A DNA stretch of 64,000 nucleotides from Antedon mediterranea (lineage: Eukaryota; Echinodermata; Crinoidea; Comatulida; Antedonidae). Below the pieces are notes generated by a model that worked only from the letters and a program-made list of their open reading frames with translations, made no database searches and was not told the origin of the DNA. The position numbers and the translations under genes are program-made. This document shows positions 35,423 to 47,659 of the stretch, in pieces (within the stretch, counting starts at the first letter, position 1; the number at the start of each line of letters is the position of its first letter). The stretch spans positions 2,478,001 through 2,542,000 of the forward strand of contig NC_092679.1 of NCBI RefSeq assembly GCF_964355755.1, in the 5' to 3' direction.

Positions 35423-37063
35423 TAGGTCTTTACATTAGTATGTACAGGCTTGGTACCAGGGAGCAGTCATCAATCGACGGGTTCACAGCTCAAGCCTAGC
35501 ATGCTAATGACACTAATGATTCACAGATTGTAACAGTATCGCAATCCTCACTATTCCTGGTGACTCCTGGGAAGGAAGTTTGCCAGAGTTCAAATGCATC
35601 TTTTAGTATTCTTCTTTTAATTTCCCAATTAAGGGCAACTAATTAATACCCGATACTGTATCCGCAACTCAAGGGCTTGTACTTATACTACAGTTAAATA
35701 CAAAATGAACATTAATAAATGTATTTATAGCCATAAATTAATATATAATATGGCAAATAACAGATTTATATATGTATCATAATTTAAATACATGATGACC
35801 TAACGTACTTTAACTGACCCACTTTACAATTAATTTTCTGTTTTAATTTATATCTCCTTATCAATTAACAGTCCGGCCGCCCCCTTACATAACCAAAACA
35901 TGTAGTAGACAGGCTCAGTTTAAGGCAATTGCAGAGTGGTTTTCTTGCTATTTGAAGTTTCCTATTAAAATCGAACTATATTATTTATAAACTAATAACT
36001 AATGGTCATAGTACAATCATAATTATCAAAATATATAAAAATAACAAAATTAAATACAGATTATGAATAATGCTGTAATAAATTTGATATACCGCCAATT
36101 TTCATAATTTTAATGCTTTATTAGTGACTTCCGTCAGTTCATTCAGACACAAACTGAAGGTCTTTTATAAACTGTCTATTGCTTATTACTGCTGTATAGC
36201 GTTATGTAAACTCATTTGGTTTTTAAATATGGTAGAAATGATTAAATCCCTATTAAGGAGACATCTTATAACCAACAACATCAACAAAGTGCACACTTAA
36301 TTGGGATTGTCTGGAGTGAAGCTCAAGAAACTGTTGATTAGACATCCTAGATTTTTCTAGTTACATCCCTGACCCACAAGTTAAAAGTCCCTTCCCTTTT
36401 CTTGTCATGCCCTCCTTTCCCCTACTATCTTCCTCCTCTCCTCTCCATCGGAATAAAATCAATCAATAAGCACAGACATTAATTTTATACTATTTAGTAT
36501 TTTTCATTACAAAAAGCATGCCATTTACAAATTACAAAAAAATAAATAATTCTTCGTCATCATTTCTTTCTCTCTTGGTTCTAAATTGTTCTAAACCACC
36601 TAATTGCAATTTGGTTTCTAGGCCTAGATGATGAATTGGCAATCTAATATTCAAGCGTACTAATTAGGACTTTGTATCAGTTCAATGGAATTCCTGGTAG
36701 AGAGTGCAGTTAATTAGTCAAGTATAAACAAGAACAAGGCATTAGGCTAAAGTGCTTATTTGTCGTTAAGATTTTGTTTCCGATCTGCTGGATTTGCTTT
36801 AAATCAAAACGAAAAATTAATTTTTGTTGAACTGCCAATTACGACAATTAGTGAAATACATGATGTTCATACTGATAACAATGAGTATTATTAATATTAT
36901 TATGATAATATAAATGAAGATGTTTAGGGTAATAAGGGACACGATAGTGATTGCTGATAATAAATAAGTTTATCAATATTTGTTTGAATTAATAATAAAA
37001 CTAAAATGTTGATTAAAATAATGTTCATGCTATCTACAATCTTAATTCTCAATTTAAACACTT

Positions 37064-37227
37064 TAAGCTCTGTCTACACTATCAAACTAGTTTGACAAAA
37101 AAGTGTGATGTGTCCAAATATTATGGTAGTGATGTGTCCAAATATGGTAGTGACACGACATCATCGTGTCCATATGGGCACATCACATTTTTTGTCACAT
37201 AAAGTCTGATATTGTAGACAGAGCTTT
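37064..37227. mobile_element. Foldback MITE family A, copy 5 (near complete)
   Basis: TAAGCTCTGTCTACACTATC, AAACTAGTTTGACAAAAAAG and GTGTGATGTG at the left; CACATCACATTTTTTGTCAC and GTAGACAGAGCTTTA at the right. The core AATATGGTAGTGA unit is repeated twice. Confidence 0.92.
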
Positions 37228-37606
37228 ACTATTTTTTTTCCTCAAAACTTTCTTTAAAGTTTCAAATAAAATGTCAAAAAGTTTCTAATTCAGTATTTTA
37301 TAAGGAAATGACTAAATTGTTAGAAGAGGAGCAAGAGAGAGTGTTATTGGTACCTGGACTTCGCGTTCATTACTGATAAAGGAAGTGATGATGATGATAT
37401 TAAATTAAGCGTGCAATAAAGCCAAGGATCCAATGACTGACTGACCTAGTAACGACAAATTGCTAACTTTCCATATAGTAAAGTTATTAAGATGCATGTG
37501 AAAGTAGTGCATCAACCAACACACATAGGCTCCATTCTGTGGCTTAGTGTGTATTCATTATATGTTTGAAGACACTATTGGAAAAGATTGATCTAGGGTG
37601 ACTGTG

Positions 37607-37762
37607 AAGAGTTGAGGGTCACTCTGAAGAGTCGGGGTGACTCTGAAGGGTCAATGGTGACTCTGAATGGTCGAGGGTGACTCTGAAGGGTCGAGGGTTA
37701 CTCTGAGGTGTCTAGGGTGACTCTGAGGGGTCTAGGGTGACTCTGAACGGTCAAGGGTGACA
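37607..37762. repeat. Minisatellite of GGGTGACTCTGAAGGGTCGA units, next to a Meis splice donor
   Basis: About seven and a half copies of a roughly 20-bp unit (GGGTGACTCTGA + AGGGTCGA variants). It ends about 14 bp from the donor of the 77-bp homeodomain exon, on the intron side. On the Meis strand each unit contains TTCAGAGTCACCCT, which looks like a 3' splice site. Confidence 0.92.
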
Positions 37763-37776
37763 TTTGTACTACTCAC

Positions 37777-37853
37777 CAATTGTTAACTTGTAGTATTGTT
37801 AGTCCAGTGTCTTGCGCTAGCTGCTTCTTTTGCTCTTCTGAAGGGTAGGGATG
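37777..37853 (-). CDS. meis: Meis exon: TALE loop and helix 2 of the homeodomain
   Basis: The exon is 77 nt, with acceptor TTGATAG and donor GTGAGT. It reads HPYPSEEQKKQLAQDTG then LTILQVNN, and the last two bases begin the tryptophan codon. HPYP is the three-residue loop extension that defines TALE homeodomains; PYP contacts Hox hexapeptide-type partners in the wider family. The sequence is identical, as far as I can recall, to vertebrate Meis. The size and split-Trp phase are also those of vertebrate Meis genes from memory. A 20-bp-class minisatellite begins about 14 bp beyond its donor. Confidence 0.97.
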
Positions 37854-38717
37854 CTATCAAGAAAAAAAGGACAAAATTATTAACAAATTGTAGAAAATAA
37901 ATGTAATGAAACAATCAACAAAACAAAATTAATTCTTAAATGATATAACAAAATAAGTGACAAAATGCCATCATAATAATTTTGTAGCATAATAATAGTA
38001 AAATAATTATTATCAGTATAAGAAAAAAATAATATTTTAATAAATTGATGATGTAAGATTTTCATATATTAATGTATACATTTTATATACAGTTATTTGT
38101 TTAAAACAATAAAAAAAATATGCAAACATCAATCATAATAATTAAATAACTAGGCCTATGTTGTAATTTCATCTATGCATTTTCAAAACACACCCATTTT
38201 TAATATGATAATAATGTCAGTAAGTTTAATAAAATAAACTTCATCATCAATTATAGTTCACGTAATTTATGTTTTAATAGTACACTATGATTTATCCACC
38301 TGCCCTCATGCATTAACATGACGACAGTGTTATAAGGTTCGTCTACGTACATCCGCCGTTTATTTTGTGAAATGTATTTAAATAAAAAGATAAAAAGACA
38401 AGCTATATATTGAATAGTTTCCTTCTTTAACAGGTGTCACAGAGCTATGGTATTCATCAGCGAAAAATGATTACAGTAAAATGTGGTGAATATGTCATAC
38501 GCTTACAATGTACAGACGCGGGATTACGTTTCTCGGTAGGAAAACGAGGAAATTAACGTGGATATTACAGAAAATAATCCCCCACTCTACTAACACGTTT
38601 GGATAACATCAAGCAAACGTCAATATTTATTGCATAATTATAGTTCTTTTGTTACATTTGATAGAGGAAGGCGGGAGGGCTGTTACATAATGTTTTATTG
38701 TGAAATATACAAATACA

Positions 38718-39063
38718 TTAAAGATGTATTGTCCCCCTGAAAAATAATTTAAAACATTTCTTTGTTTAATTCGCCAATTTAATGTAATAATAGTTACCCA
38801 CTTTGACCAAAAAATTGGATCTAAACAAAATGTATTTACCTGAAAAAATGTAATATAAAGTAAAAAAAGGGTCAACAGCCAATGAATTTTTGGTTGAATT
38901 TAATCATTTATTATGTCATTTTATAAGTGAAAACATTTTTATTTTGTTCTCGCTTTTTTTTCTATAGAAGTGAAAAATTTTATAAAAACTACAAATGACC
39001 TATTCAAAGTTTGATTTAATTAATCTTTACTTTTCATGTTTTTAGGGGACAATACATCTTTAA
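38718..39063. mobile_element. MITE family B, copy 2 (346 bp, opposite orientation to copy 1)
   Basis: TTAAAGATGTATTGTCCCCC at the left and GGGGACAATACATCTTTAA at the right. Interior blocks (AATGTATTTACC, TTTTTGGTTGAATTTAA, TGTCATTTTATAAGTG, TTTGATTTAATTAATC) are the reverse complement of those in the copy at 34,068-34,425. Confidence 0.88.
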
Positions 39064-39843
39064 GAAATGGTTCTGTAATGTACAAACACTTCTTCAATAT
39101 GTTTTAAAATTATCCTAATTCTACAATCACATATTTTTTACAGAAGTTACAACTTTATAGATGATTTTCACGCTATCAAATCAAATTCATATTATTTAAT
39201 TTTAAATGTCATTAATTTTACACGTCGTCTTTAAATTCTTATAAGTAAAATAAAATACTTCATCTACTAAGACAATGCTCTCAAAATACATATCATCAAA
39301 TCAGGCTTTTATATTCTTCAAGGATAAAACAATCAATACTAGCCAGATTTGATTAAATTTACTTAATAATAACGCACTACCCTTCTTCATTCATTTCATC
39401 CTTTTACAAAATATATTTCAAAAAAACCCCTAAGCTTACTTTTTACCGAACCATAAAAACATTTTGTAACAAAATGCACAATTCCGTTGTAGCTATTACA
39501 AATTTCCATTTTAATAAATATTCTTTTTAAGATGAAAGCGATTTAATAACTAGAATGCTACTCTAAATGTGCTCGCAGAAATTACTTTTCACAAGATGTA
39601 ATGACTTCTGAGGTGGTTTTTTAAAAGATTGTTTTCTTGATTATTGGACATTAGAGTTTAATGAGCCTGAACTAATTGTAATAGTACTTATTTTAAGCTT
39701 TCAGAAATTCATTTTAAATTGAAAAATGTACAGTACTGCAAAATGCATTAATAAGAAGAGTACTAAAGGCATTGTACATAAAATATTGCTTAACTTTCTC
39801 AGTGAAATGAGGCTGATGACAATAAAGGTAGTTTGATGCGGTC

Positions 39844-40160
39844 CTGTCTCTAGAATTAAACAACTCTATCATTATGTTTAATATAAAACTTATGTTTTCT
39901 AAGTAATATAGTTTTTTTAACCATTTTCTAAAATTCAAGCAGACTTTTATATATTTGGAAGATATTAAAAGATAATAAAAACAGTAAGGTGGTAGTCTTC
40001 TTCCTGTTTGTCTGTCTGTCTAAAATTAAACAACCAACTATATGTTTAATATAAAACTCCTTTTCTAAATATTTATAGTTTAAAAATTGTATAATTTCAA
40101 TACAAAAACACTTTTTATATATTTGGAAGAGATTATAAGATAATAAAAACAGTAATTAAT
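39844..40160. repeat. Diverged tandem duplication, period about 165 bp
   Basis: CTGTCT...AAATTAAACAAC, ATGTTTAATATAAAACT, TTTTATATATTTGGAAGA and AAGATAATAAAAACAGTAA occur in the same order twice. Confidence 0.8.
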
Positions 40161-40851
40161 TAAATGAGCAAAAGTTGACAAGGGTAAATTCTTAAAAAGA
40201 ATGCCAAATAAATGAAATTATTCTTCAGAACCTTTGAACTGACAAATTTGATTTTGTTGATGTAAGGTTATGCAACAGTAATGCATTATCTTGGATTGCA
40301 TTAGTAAAATGGTTTAGCAATGTTTTTTGTAAACAAATTATTCAGCAAGCTTTGTAACATTATCCACAGAGTTGACATCCCTCGCAGGCCTAGGCTCTGA
40401 CCTGCGACAACAGTTCAGCAAAGCGAACTGTATTTTGGTGAACCTAGAATTAAATTTGCCCTGAAAAACTTTTAATCAAAATTACTTTTGTCAGATGTTT
40501 TTACCTCTGTTTCTCTATTTGAACTTGGCAATTAACAATTATGAAATTAGAAAGTTCGTAACTACGACGTTTAAGTTTCTATTTGATGGAGTAATTGATG
40601 AATGAAAGAGTTCATCAGAATGTATATTTCAAAACTTTTTCATCTGTGTTCAGAATCTTTTCAATGATAGTTCGTAAAATGTTGAATACAGTTACAGAAT
40701 TAAAGAAAGAATGAACTACAATAACCCGATACAAAATACGATAGAGATCAGTACGGGAAACCAGCAAATAATTACATCAAGTTAACAGACGAACAACTAA
40801 GGGAATAAATGCCATGACCGTTTCATGCAATCAACCTCAATCGATGTTGTA

Positions 40852-41200
40852 ACTTACAAATGTTTTGAAGATTTGTCAACTACTTTAACTATACTACTCT
40901 CTAACATAGCTACTTTAGATTTTGGTAAAAAGTAGTTACGGTAGTTAACGTAAAAAGAAAGATTTGCCAGAAGATAAAACAAGAGAAACAACCAGACATT
41001 CTCAGCTTTTGGAAACACATGGTGTATGTATCGTTACTTACAACTTATAAATGCTTTAACTAACTACTTTAACTAATTAATCTACTGTTAACATGGTTAC
41101 TTTTTACAGAAGTAGTTTTCAGTATGCAGGTTTGGAAGGAGAATTTTAGCACAAGAGAAACATGAAGAGATTTCCAGCTTTTGAAAACAAATGATATACC
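40852..41200. repeat. Diverged tandem duplication, period about 190 bp
   Basis: AACTTA(C/T)AAATG, CAACTACTTTAACTA-like, ACAAGAGAAACA and TTTCCAGCTTTTG/TCTCAGCTTTTGG landmarks occur in the same order in two halves, with many differences. Confidence 0.6.
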
Positions 41201-43079
41201 ACAAACCTCACATTACTGGGTTTATTCGAAACAATAAAGTATTGTAGTTAACCTTTAAGAGATATACTATATTGTGTTTAACCTGATTTCTGTTTTTTAC
41301 CATGACTAATAGTACACATTACGAAAAAGCTATGATTAACTTATCGTATCGTTTTACTTAAACTTTTCTTTTTTTTGCAAAATTTCAACAAGTTGTTTTG
41401 ATACAGCCTTAGCTAATTACTATAGTTTTTTTATAAAACTTCTTAAATCGGTTAATAATCTATCAACGTTACATAAAAAAGTAAATGCTTGATTTCCTTT
41501 TAATTTGCAATTAAAATCTCTCAAAACATTACATGCGACGAGAAAAACTGTTGTAAGACAACCGACACTTCATAAAACTGTCAATAACCTTCATGTCTTT
41601 GAGAGAATGACAGTTTTAAAAAGTTGCGCGTGATGTTTGTAAAATTTGCAACGTTGATAGTAATAAATGCTAATTCCTAAGCCACTAAGCCTATCAGGAC
41701 AGCGGATATGTAAAGGCAATGTAAAAGGCAACAAATGCCATGTTACATGCAGAATAACTAATTTGTTCAGTTTTAAAGAATTGAAATTGATCAAAAACAA
41801 AGTAGGCATAATTACTTTAAAGATGGGGAGATTTCTTCATATTTATAAATATCATAACTGCCTGATATTTTGTGTTTCTACGTTATTGATAATATTTGAG
41901 TTAAATTAAATAATAAAAATGATATTTCTTTTTTTAATTCATCCGAGAGATGTCTAGAATTTAACATTAGGGTTTTAAGGCCAGGTGCGTTACATTGCCT
42001 CAAGCAGGTTTCATTAAAAAAAAAGATTATTTTCATAACTTTAACTTATAATATAACTGACAACATCTCTTTTAGCAAACATGAGCAAGTCTAGACTAGA
42101 ACCAAAGAACCTGGGAATCAATAAGAGGCACTGCTAATATAGACTCGCATACATATGAACAATCTCACAAGTTTCATAGGATATAGAGAAAGACATCGAT
42201 TTTCCTGCATGGGATTTACGGCAATTGAAAATGTCTCCTACAAGAGTCCTACCACACTCTGCTCGCATCCAGTGTGGCGACACGTTTCACATGGTGTTAT
42301 AGAAATACAACAGACCACAACATTTCATTTTAATACTACGATTACTTCAAGAAAGCCTGGGAACATTTAATTCAATATAACATAACTTAATTTGACATCA
42401 TTAGTATAGACTAACAGGAAAAATTGTTTAAAACATTTTATAAGATAAGGATGTATTCTTAACTAAATATAATTTATATGGAAATAAATCAATAATTTTT
42501 ATTTATAAATAAATATTATACGCCGGTATTCATAAAATATATAAATATTACATCCATTAAATATAATATTTATAAAAACTTAAGTTAATATTATAGCATT
42601 CACAGCTAATGGAAATCTAACACTGTACACTTTATCCATGTATTTACTACTGTACTTTAAATTGCAAATTTAAGCATTAACTTTCGTAGTTGAGCTAATA
42701 AAAAGAGAATCAAAAACGTTACTACATTTATTACTGTATTTCAAATTGCAAATATAATGAAGTTTTGCAGTTGGAGATGAGCTGAAGATAATTCAATACT
42801 CGTGTTTGTATGTATTACATTGAATAGGTACAAATGTAAATTTATACATTAATTTCCGTATTTAAAACATACAAACTGACAAGCAAAGCCTCTATCCTTG
42901 AACCCCTTACTTAAGTCTACAGAAGTAACATCCATTAAGGCTTATCGTAAGATGGGTATATGAATAAGATGCGTCGCTAACAAATATTGACAACATCAAA
43001 TCTGAGTATCCATTAGATGACGAGACTGGGGAAATGGTAACCGGAGAATCATGAAGGTTAAAAAAAGGGTAACGTCATA

Positions 43080-43560
43080 GTAAGAGGGATTTATTGAAAT
43101 GCTCCAGGGGTAACGTGTAGCGTAATGAATGTTATGGGTAAAATCTATTATCGTTAAGTCTCGTTTAAAGCATTAAATTTTATTTGAGAAAGCATGTGAT
43201 GCTCGAATATGGATACTATAATTGTGATAGTTTGTTATAAATTGTAAAAGATTTTGTTATGGTGCAAGTCATGCAGAATTTATTGAAACTCTTTGGGGTA
43301 AGGTAATGTTTTCAGGGTGAAATCTATTACCGTATTAAACTTTATTTAAACTGTTAAATTTTATTTCAAAAACATGTGATTAACATATAAAGGGGTTTTA
43401 CTAAATAATTTGGGGTAAAATATAATTGTTAAACTTTATTTCAACTGTTAAATTTTATTTTATAACATGTGATGCTATGATACAGTGACACTATCATTTT
43501 GTTAAAATTAAAGATTGTAAGGGAATTTTTACTTTGACGCAAGGGGTAACATATTAAAAT
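43080..43560. repeat. Diverged tandem repeats (about three copies)
   Basis: GGTAA...AAATCTATTA, GTTAAATTTTATTT and AACATGTGATGCT-type blocks recur near 43,140-43,200, 43,310-43,385 and 43,420-43,475. Confidence 0.65.
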
Positions 43561-44454
43561 AAAAAGTTTAAATAAATTTCATTTGACCCTTATGGCAAGA
43601 CATACCCCATCGGAAAAATCAGTTCTATATTAGCATAAGTTTTAAAAAATTTGTTATAGATTGTAGAAGGAAAAAATTATACAGAAAGGAAAAAAAGTAG
43701 ACAGACAGACAGGCAGACAAAAAAAACCCAAGCTAAAGAATGTGGTACTCCTAAACCAAACTTGTCTCATGAATTACATATTAGAAACTGGGGCCCCCGA
43801 CATTGCTAAGATGTCTTTAATGCTAACAGGGTCCCAAGCGGTATTTAATGCCACAATACACCAATGAATCATTGACAGTAAGTACTGTAAATTATCTTTA
43901 AGTAACAAGTACAGGAGACTATCATGCTTTATAAATACATTGATGAACTTTTAGCGTTTACAGTACGCTACATAAAATGTGATATATACATAAAAGCACC
44001 CGATTGAAGTTAATGGGCAAAATTATCGAAAATACGATGTAGTTGTTCGAAGAAACCAAATGATTAAAGTTTCTTTACACATAAATTTCACGTCAGAAAA
44101 TGTTTTCGTAAAAAGATTCTAATAAAAGTGACAAATGCCGAAAGATTGAAATGCTAAACAAACTTGATACAGCCAATATTGCAACGGGAGAGTGCGTGAT
44201 TCGTCTCGGATTTAAATGCATGTGTGGCTTTTTTACAAATTACTCTAAAATGAATAATGTTCAGGAGAAAGAAGTTACGGTGCATTTAGCTGATTATTTG
44301 AATAATCATGTCACTGAAAAATGATGCATATCAATTTAAAACTCTTGTTCATGTCAAGATTAATAAAAAACAAGAAATTACACAAAAAAATTAATAAACC
44401 AGTAAATTTTAAAATTTTGAAAGCCATCACAAAAATAAATTTATAAATACATGA

Positions 44455-44530
44455 TAGGATTCGAGCCCCAGACTTTCAATTTCTGTTTGCAAACCTACCA
44501 ACCAAACCACTATCCTATTGACAGGACTTT
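44455..44530 (-). mobile_element. tRNA-like (SINE-type) relic, low confidence
   Basis: The minus strand has ATAGTGGTTTGGTTGGTAGG (A-box-like) followed about 40 bases later by GGCTCGAATCC (B-box). The spacing suits a tRNA head. No acceptor-stem pairing was confirmed. Confidence 0.35.
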
Positions 44531-45386
44531 CTGAGAGGTGGTGTTCTTTACACAGTAAATAAACTATTTTTAATACTGACTAGAATATAGACAGATGGTA
44601 AGTAATATTCTATAATATGGTAGCACACTCAATGATAATTATGTGTACAGTACATCATTCAGATATTTAGACATTTAAAAAAAAAGCTTTCTCGAGAATG
44701 AAAACATGTCTAACATTTCTTGTTGTACGCTCATTTATTTAAATTGGCGCATGTGTCTGTCAAACATTTCATTGTTGTGATTCATAATTTAATTGTTATT
44801 ATTATCTATTATGAGTTATTACACTCAACTTGCTGTAATAGACGTCGAATACATTTGATTGTTATTTCGTATATGCTAATCATATTTTTTTTATATGGAT
44901 TTAAAATTACTAATCAAAAGCAATGAATATTAGCAAGGAATCCGAAAGGAATAAATATGAATTTATGAATTAAATATAAAATGTGGTAATTAATTTACTA
45001 CTGTATATATAAGAATGCAAAAGATGAATAAAATGAAAAGAGATGGTTAAAAAAAAAAACCAACACAATTACGACAAAGTGGAATTAACTTTTTGTCAGC
45101 TAGTTATCAAAGCGTTTTCATCAAGTTTTCCCCCTGGACTCGGCCGGATTATGGCCTACTTATTCATGAATAATGATTGTGGAATTATGCAAGGATTACG
45201 ATGAAAATGATGCATGAAACTGCGGTAATAATAATCCATGTAAAAAATGACAAATTAGTAACATTAATAACGCTAAATTCTCCTTTTAATTAATGTGTAT
45301 CATCATCATCATCTCTGTTGTGTGTTGAAATGTTTAAGCACTGCCAAGTAGGTAAGTTTGTGAATTTAAAAAATATAAAAAACTAG

Positions 45387-45476
45387 AAAGCTATGGAGTG
45401 ATATGACATCATCATGTCCACATATGGGCATCATCACATTTTGCTGTCACATAAAGTTAGTGTAGACAAGGCTTTA
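45387..45476. mobile_element. Foldback MITE family A, copy 6 (5'-truncated)
   Basis: It retains GGAGTGATATGACATCATCA, GGGCATCATCACATTTTG and the right end TAGTGTAGACAAGGCTTTA. The left inverted repeat is reduced to AAAGCT. It ends about 22 bp from the donor of the 146-bp homeodomain exon. Confidence 0.8.
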
Positions 45477-45498
45477 GAATTCCAAATTGTAAACTTAC

Positions 45499-45644
45499 TG
45501 TTAGATGCTGAAATAACCACGCCCTCATTATATTGGTTGCAGATTTTGGGAATATTCCTCGTTTTTTCTGCCTTCCTTTTGACCTGTCATCATCATCCTC
45601 TTCCGTTCCTTCTCCTGACCCAATACTGTTTTCCAAATTTCCAT
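45499..45644 (-). CDS. meis: Meis exon: acidic stretch and first part of the homeodomain
   Basis: The exon is 146 nt, with acceptor TTTTTCAG and donor GTAAGT. After completing a split aspartate codon it reads [20 protein letters not shown], then basic RSKGRQKKR, then [20 protein letters not shown], which is homeodomain arm and helix 1. The match to vertebrate Meis is nearly residue for residue. One difference is a serine where vertebrate Meis has valine (FPKVATN, as recalled). The exon ends on a codon boundary, and the next exon opens with HPYPSEEQ. A foldback MITE fragment ends only about 22 bp into the downstream intron, and a complete copy lies about 200 bp upstream of the exon. Confidence 0.96.
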
Positions 45645-45844
45645 CTGAAAAATGAAAATGACACGATATATTTAGGGATGATGCAGCTAGAGAAGTCTGG
45701 CGGAAGGGGTGGGGTTGATGCAAATAGGTAGGTAGAAAGAAATTAATTTAGACAGTGCATTCAGCTGAAATGCTCATCAGCTGCAGCTACCCAGAGTTTT
45801 CTTTGGTGCCAAATATGTTAAAATTAGGGTGTGTGGAAGACACT

Positions 45845-45954
45845 TAAAGCTCTGTCTACACTATCAAACTATGTGCCCTAATATGGTAGTGATATGACAT
45901 CATCATGCTCATATATGGCACATTACATTTTTTGTCAGTGTAGACAGAGCTTTA
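45845..45954. mobile_element. Foldback MITE family A, copy 7 (short)
   Basis: TAAAGCTCTGTCTACACTAT at the left and GTGTAGACAGAGCTTTA at the right. The left arm lacks the GACAAAAAAGTG block. Confidence 0.9.
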
Positions 45955-47659
45955 GTGTGGGTGGAAGACCTAACACTTTAGGCTTTAAAGATGTGTCTCC
46001 ACATACAGATCTCTGCCCATCACAATATACTGGTACATCTGTGTTATTATAATATGTTATCACTTTATATGTATTTTTTATGATGATTTTCTAAATAAAT
46101 TGAAATAAAATCAAATCACTTTGATAAAATCCATTTCCTTTTAATTTAAATAAATTCATTAAATGCACAATGTACAGTAAAACATAAAATAATATTATAA
46201 ATCAGATATTTAGTAACGATTTGGTGAAAAAAGTAAAATAACAAAAAAAGATGATTTAAGAGCGATTCAAGTATTGCATTCTGGTGATAACAAGAGATGT
46301 TCTGAGCAAAGATTTGCATTGAGTTTAACAGCTGCACTGCTTTATGCTCGTCGCCAAATGTTTGCAAATCATAACTACATTTTGAATGAAATCTTCGCTA
46401 TAAATGATTTGAACTTGACTAATAAAATTTATCAATGAATATTTTATAAGATTTTTTTTATAATATCTCACATTTTATGACTGTTTTCAGAATCATCGCA
46501 AATAAATTTAGTTACTAGTTTCTAATGTATAATATTAATATTAATTTTAATATTTTATGTTCCGCGGAAAGGATAGGTGAAGGATAGGATACTCAGTTGC
46601 AGTGTAAAACATTAATTAAAAATTCTAATGAAAAGCCTATTGGACATTGGAACTGGGACATACAAAATGATACATACAACAGTACTTAAAATTAACATTA
46701 AAAATAATAAATTTATAATAATTTTATCCTATGTTAATATTTTGAATGTTTTTAGTAAAAAGGTGTTTAAAGCAAAAAGGTATTTTAAGCAGAGTATAAT
46801 GGAGCGACGAGATGTACAGTTTTAATGCGTCTATTAAAAGATTTAAATGCTTGATATCAAATTGACAAGCTGACGGTAATCATGTTCAAATTTCAGCGTC
46901 ACTCGAATCGGATCAAAACCAATTCACCGCTTCATTCATGAACCCTATACAAGCATTATTGGATTAAATTTTACTAAGGTTTAGGAGGAATGACCGCTAA
47001 CTGTGCACGAGAAAAGCCTATCTCCAAACCGCTAAAAATCAGTTTTAATTATCTGGGGAAATGGCTGTGTTTTCAACATACTATCATAATTCATGTCGGT
47101 TGCGATTGCTACAACAAGCAAGTGTTCTGGAGTGTTGGGTTAGTTCATCCAGATTACAACGTGTTACGACACTACAATCCTATTAAGATCTATTAACTGT
47201 AATTTGGCTACGGTCGTAACGATTTTCATCTGTGTTTGATGGTCGGCGAACAAGACGATGGTGAAAGAAGCGACTGGGTAGTCGGAGTCTCAAACATTAA
47301 CCTAGCTGCGCTGTAAGGTTAATGGCTTCAAGATTGTTTTTGTATGTTAGTCTACAGCTGACCGGTAAATCTGACCGATGACAATTGGCTATTTCTACAC
47401 TTTTATATTGAGTGAAATACAGTTTATGAATGATACTGTATAGTGTCTACATGCCTTTCTCACTATATTTAATAATACAGCTCATGATAATTAATTAAAC
47501 ACAAAATTTGTTGTTTTTGTCTAACTGCAATGACAATAATGTACTGTTTAATATATATCTATACCTGATACACCACACATATTAAATCAAGGTTGTGAAT
47601 AAAAGGGGGAAAAATACGGAATTTTAATAGAAACAGTTCAATATTTTCACATGGCGTAT

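Larger units (their letters stand above)
26142..37776 (-). other. Meis intron (about 11.6 kb) inside the homeodomain
   Basis: It holds a cluster of TGAGCATG(A/T)GCAG motifs (26,965-27,112), a higher-complexity patch at 27,480-27,850, a family A MITE (29,701-29,820), a (TA)n run (31,567-31,590), a (TAAA)n run (32,440-32,465), a 114-bp tandem duplication (33,803-34,020), a family B MITE (34,068-34,425), a candidate regulatory patch (35,330-35,620), another family A MITE (37,064-37,227) and a minisatellite (37,607-37,762). No further exon is convincing. Confidence 0.85.
37854..45498 (-). other. Meis intron (about 7.6 kb) between the first two homeodomain exons
   Basis: It contains a family B MITE (38,718-39,063), three sets of diverged tandem duplications (39,844-40,160; 40,852-41,200; 43,080-43,560), a tRNA-like B-box (44,457-44,467) and a truncated family A MITE at its 5' end (45,387-45,476). 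Otherwise it is AT-rich with no exon seen. Confidence 0.85.
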
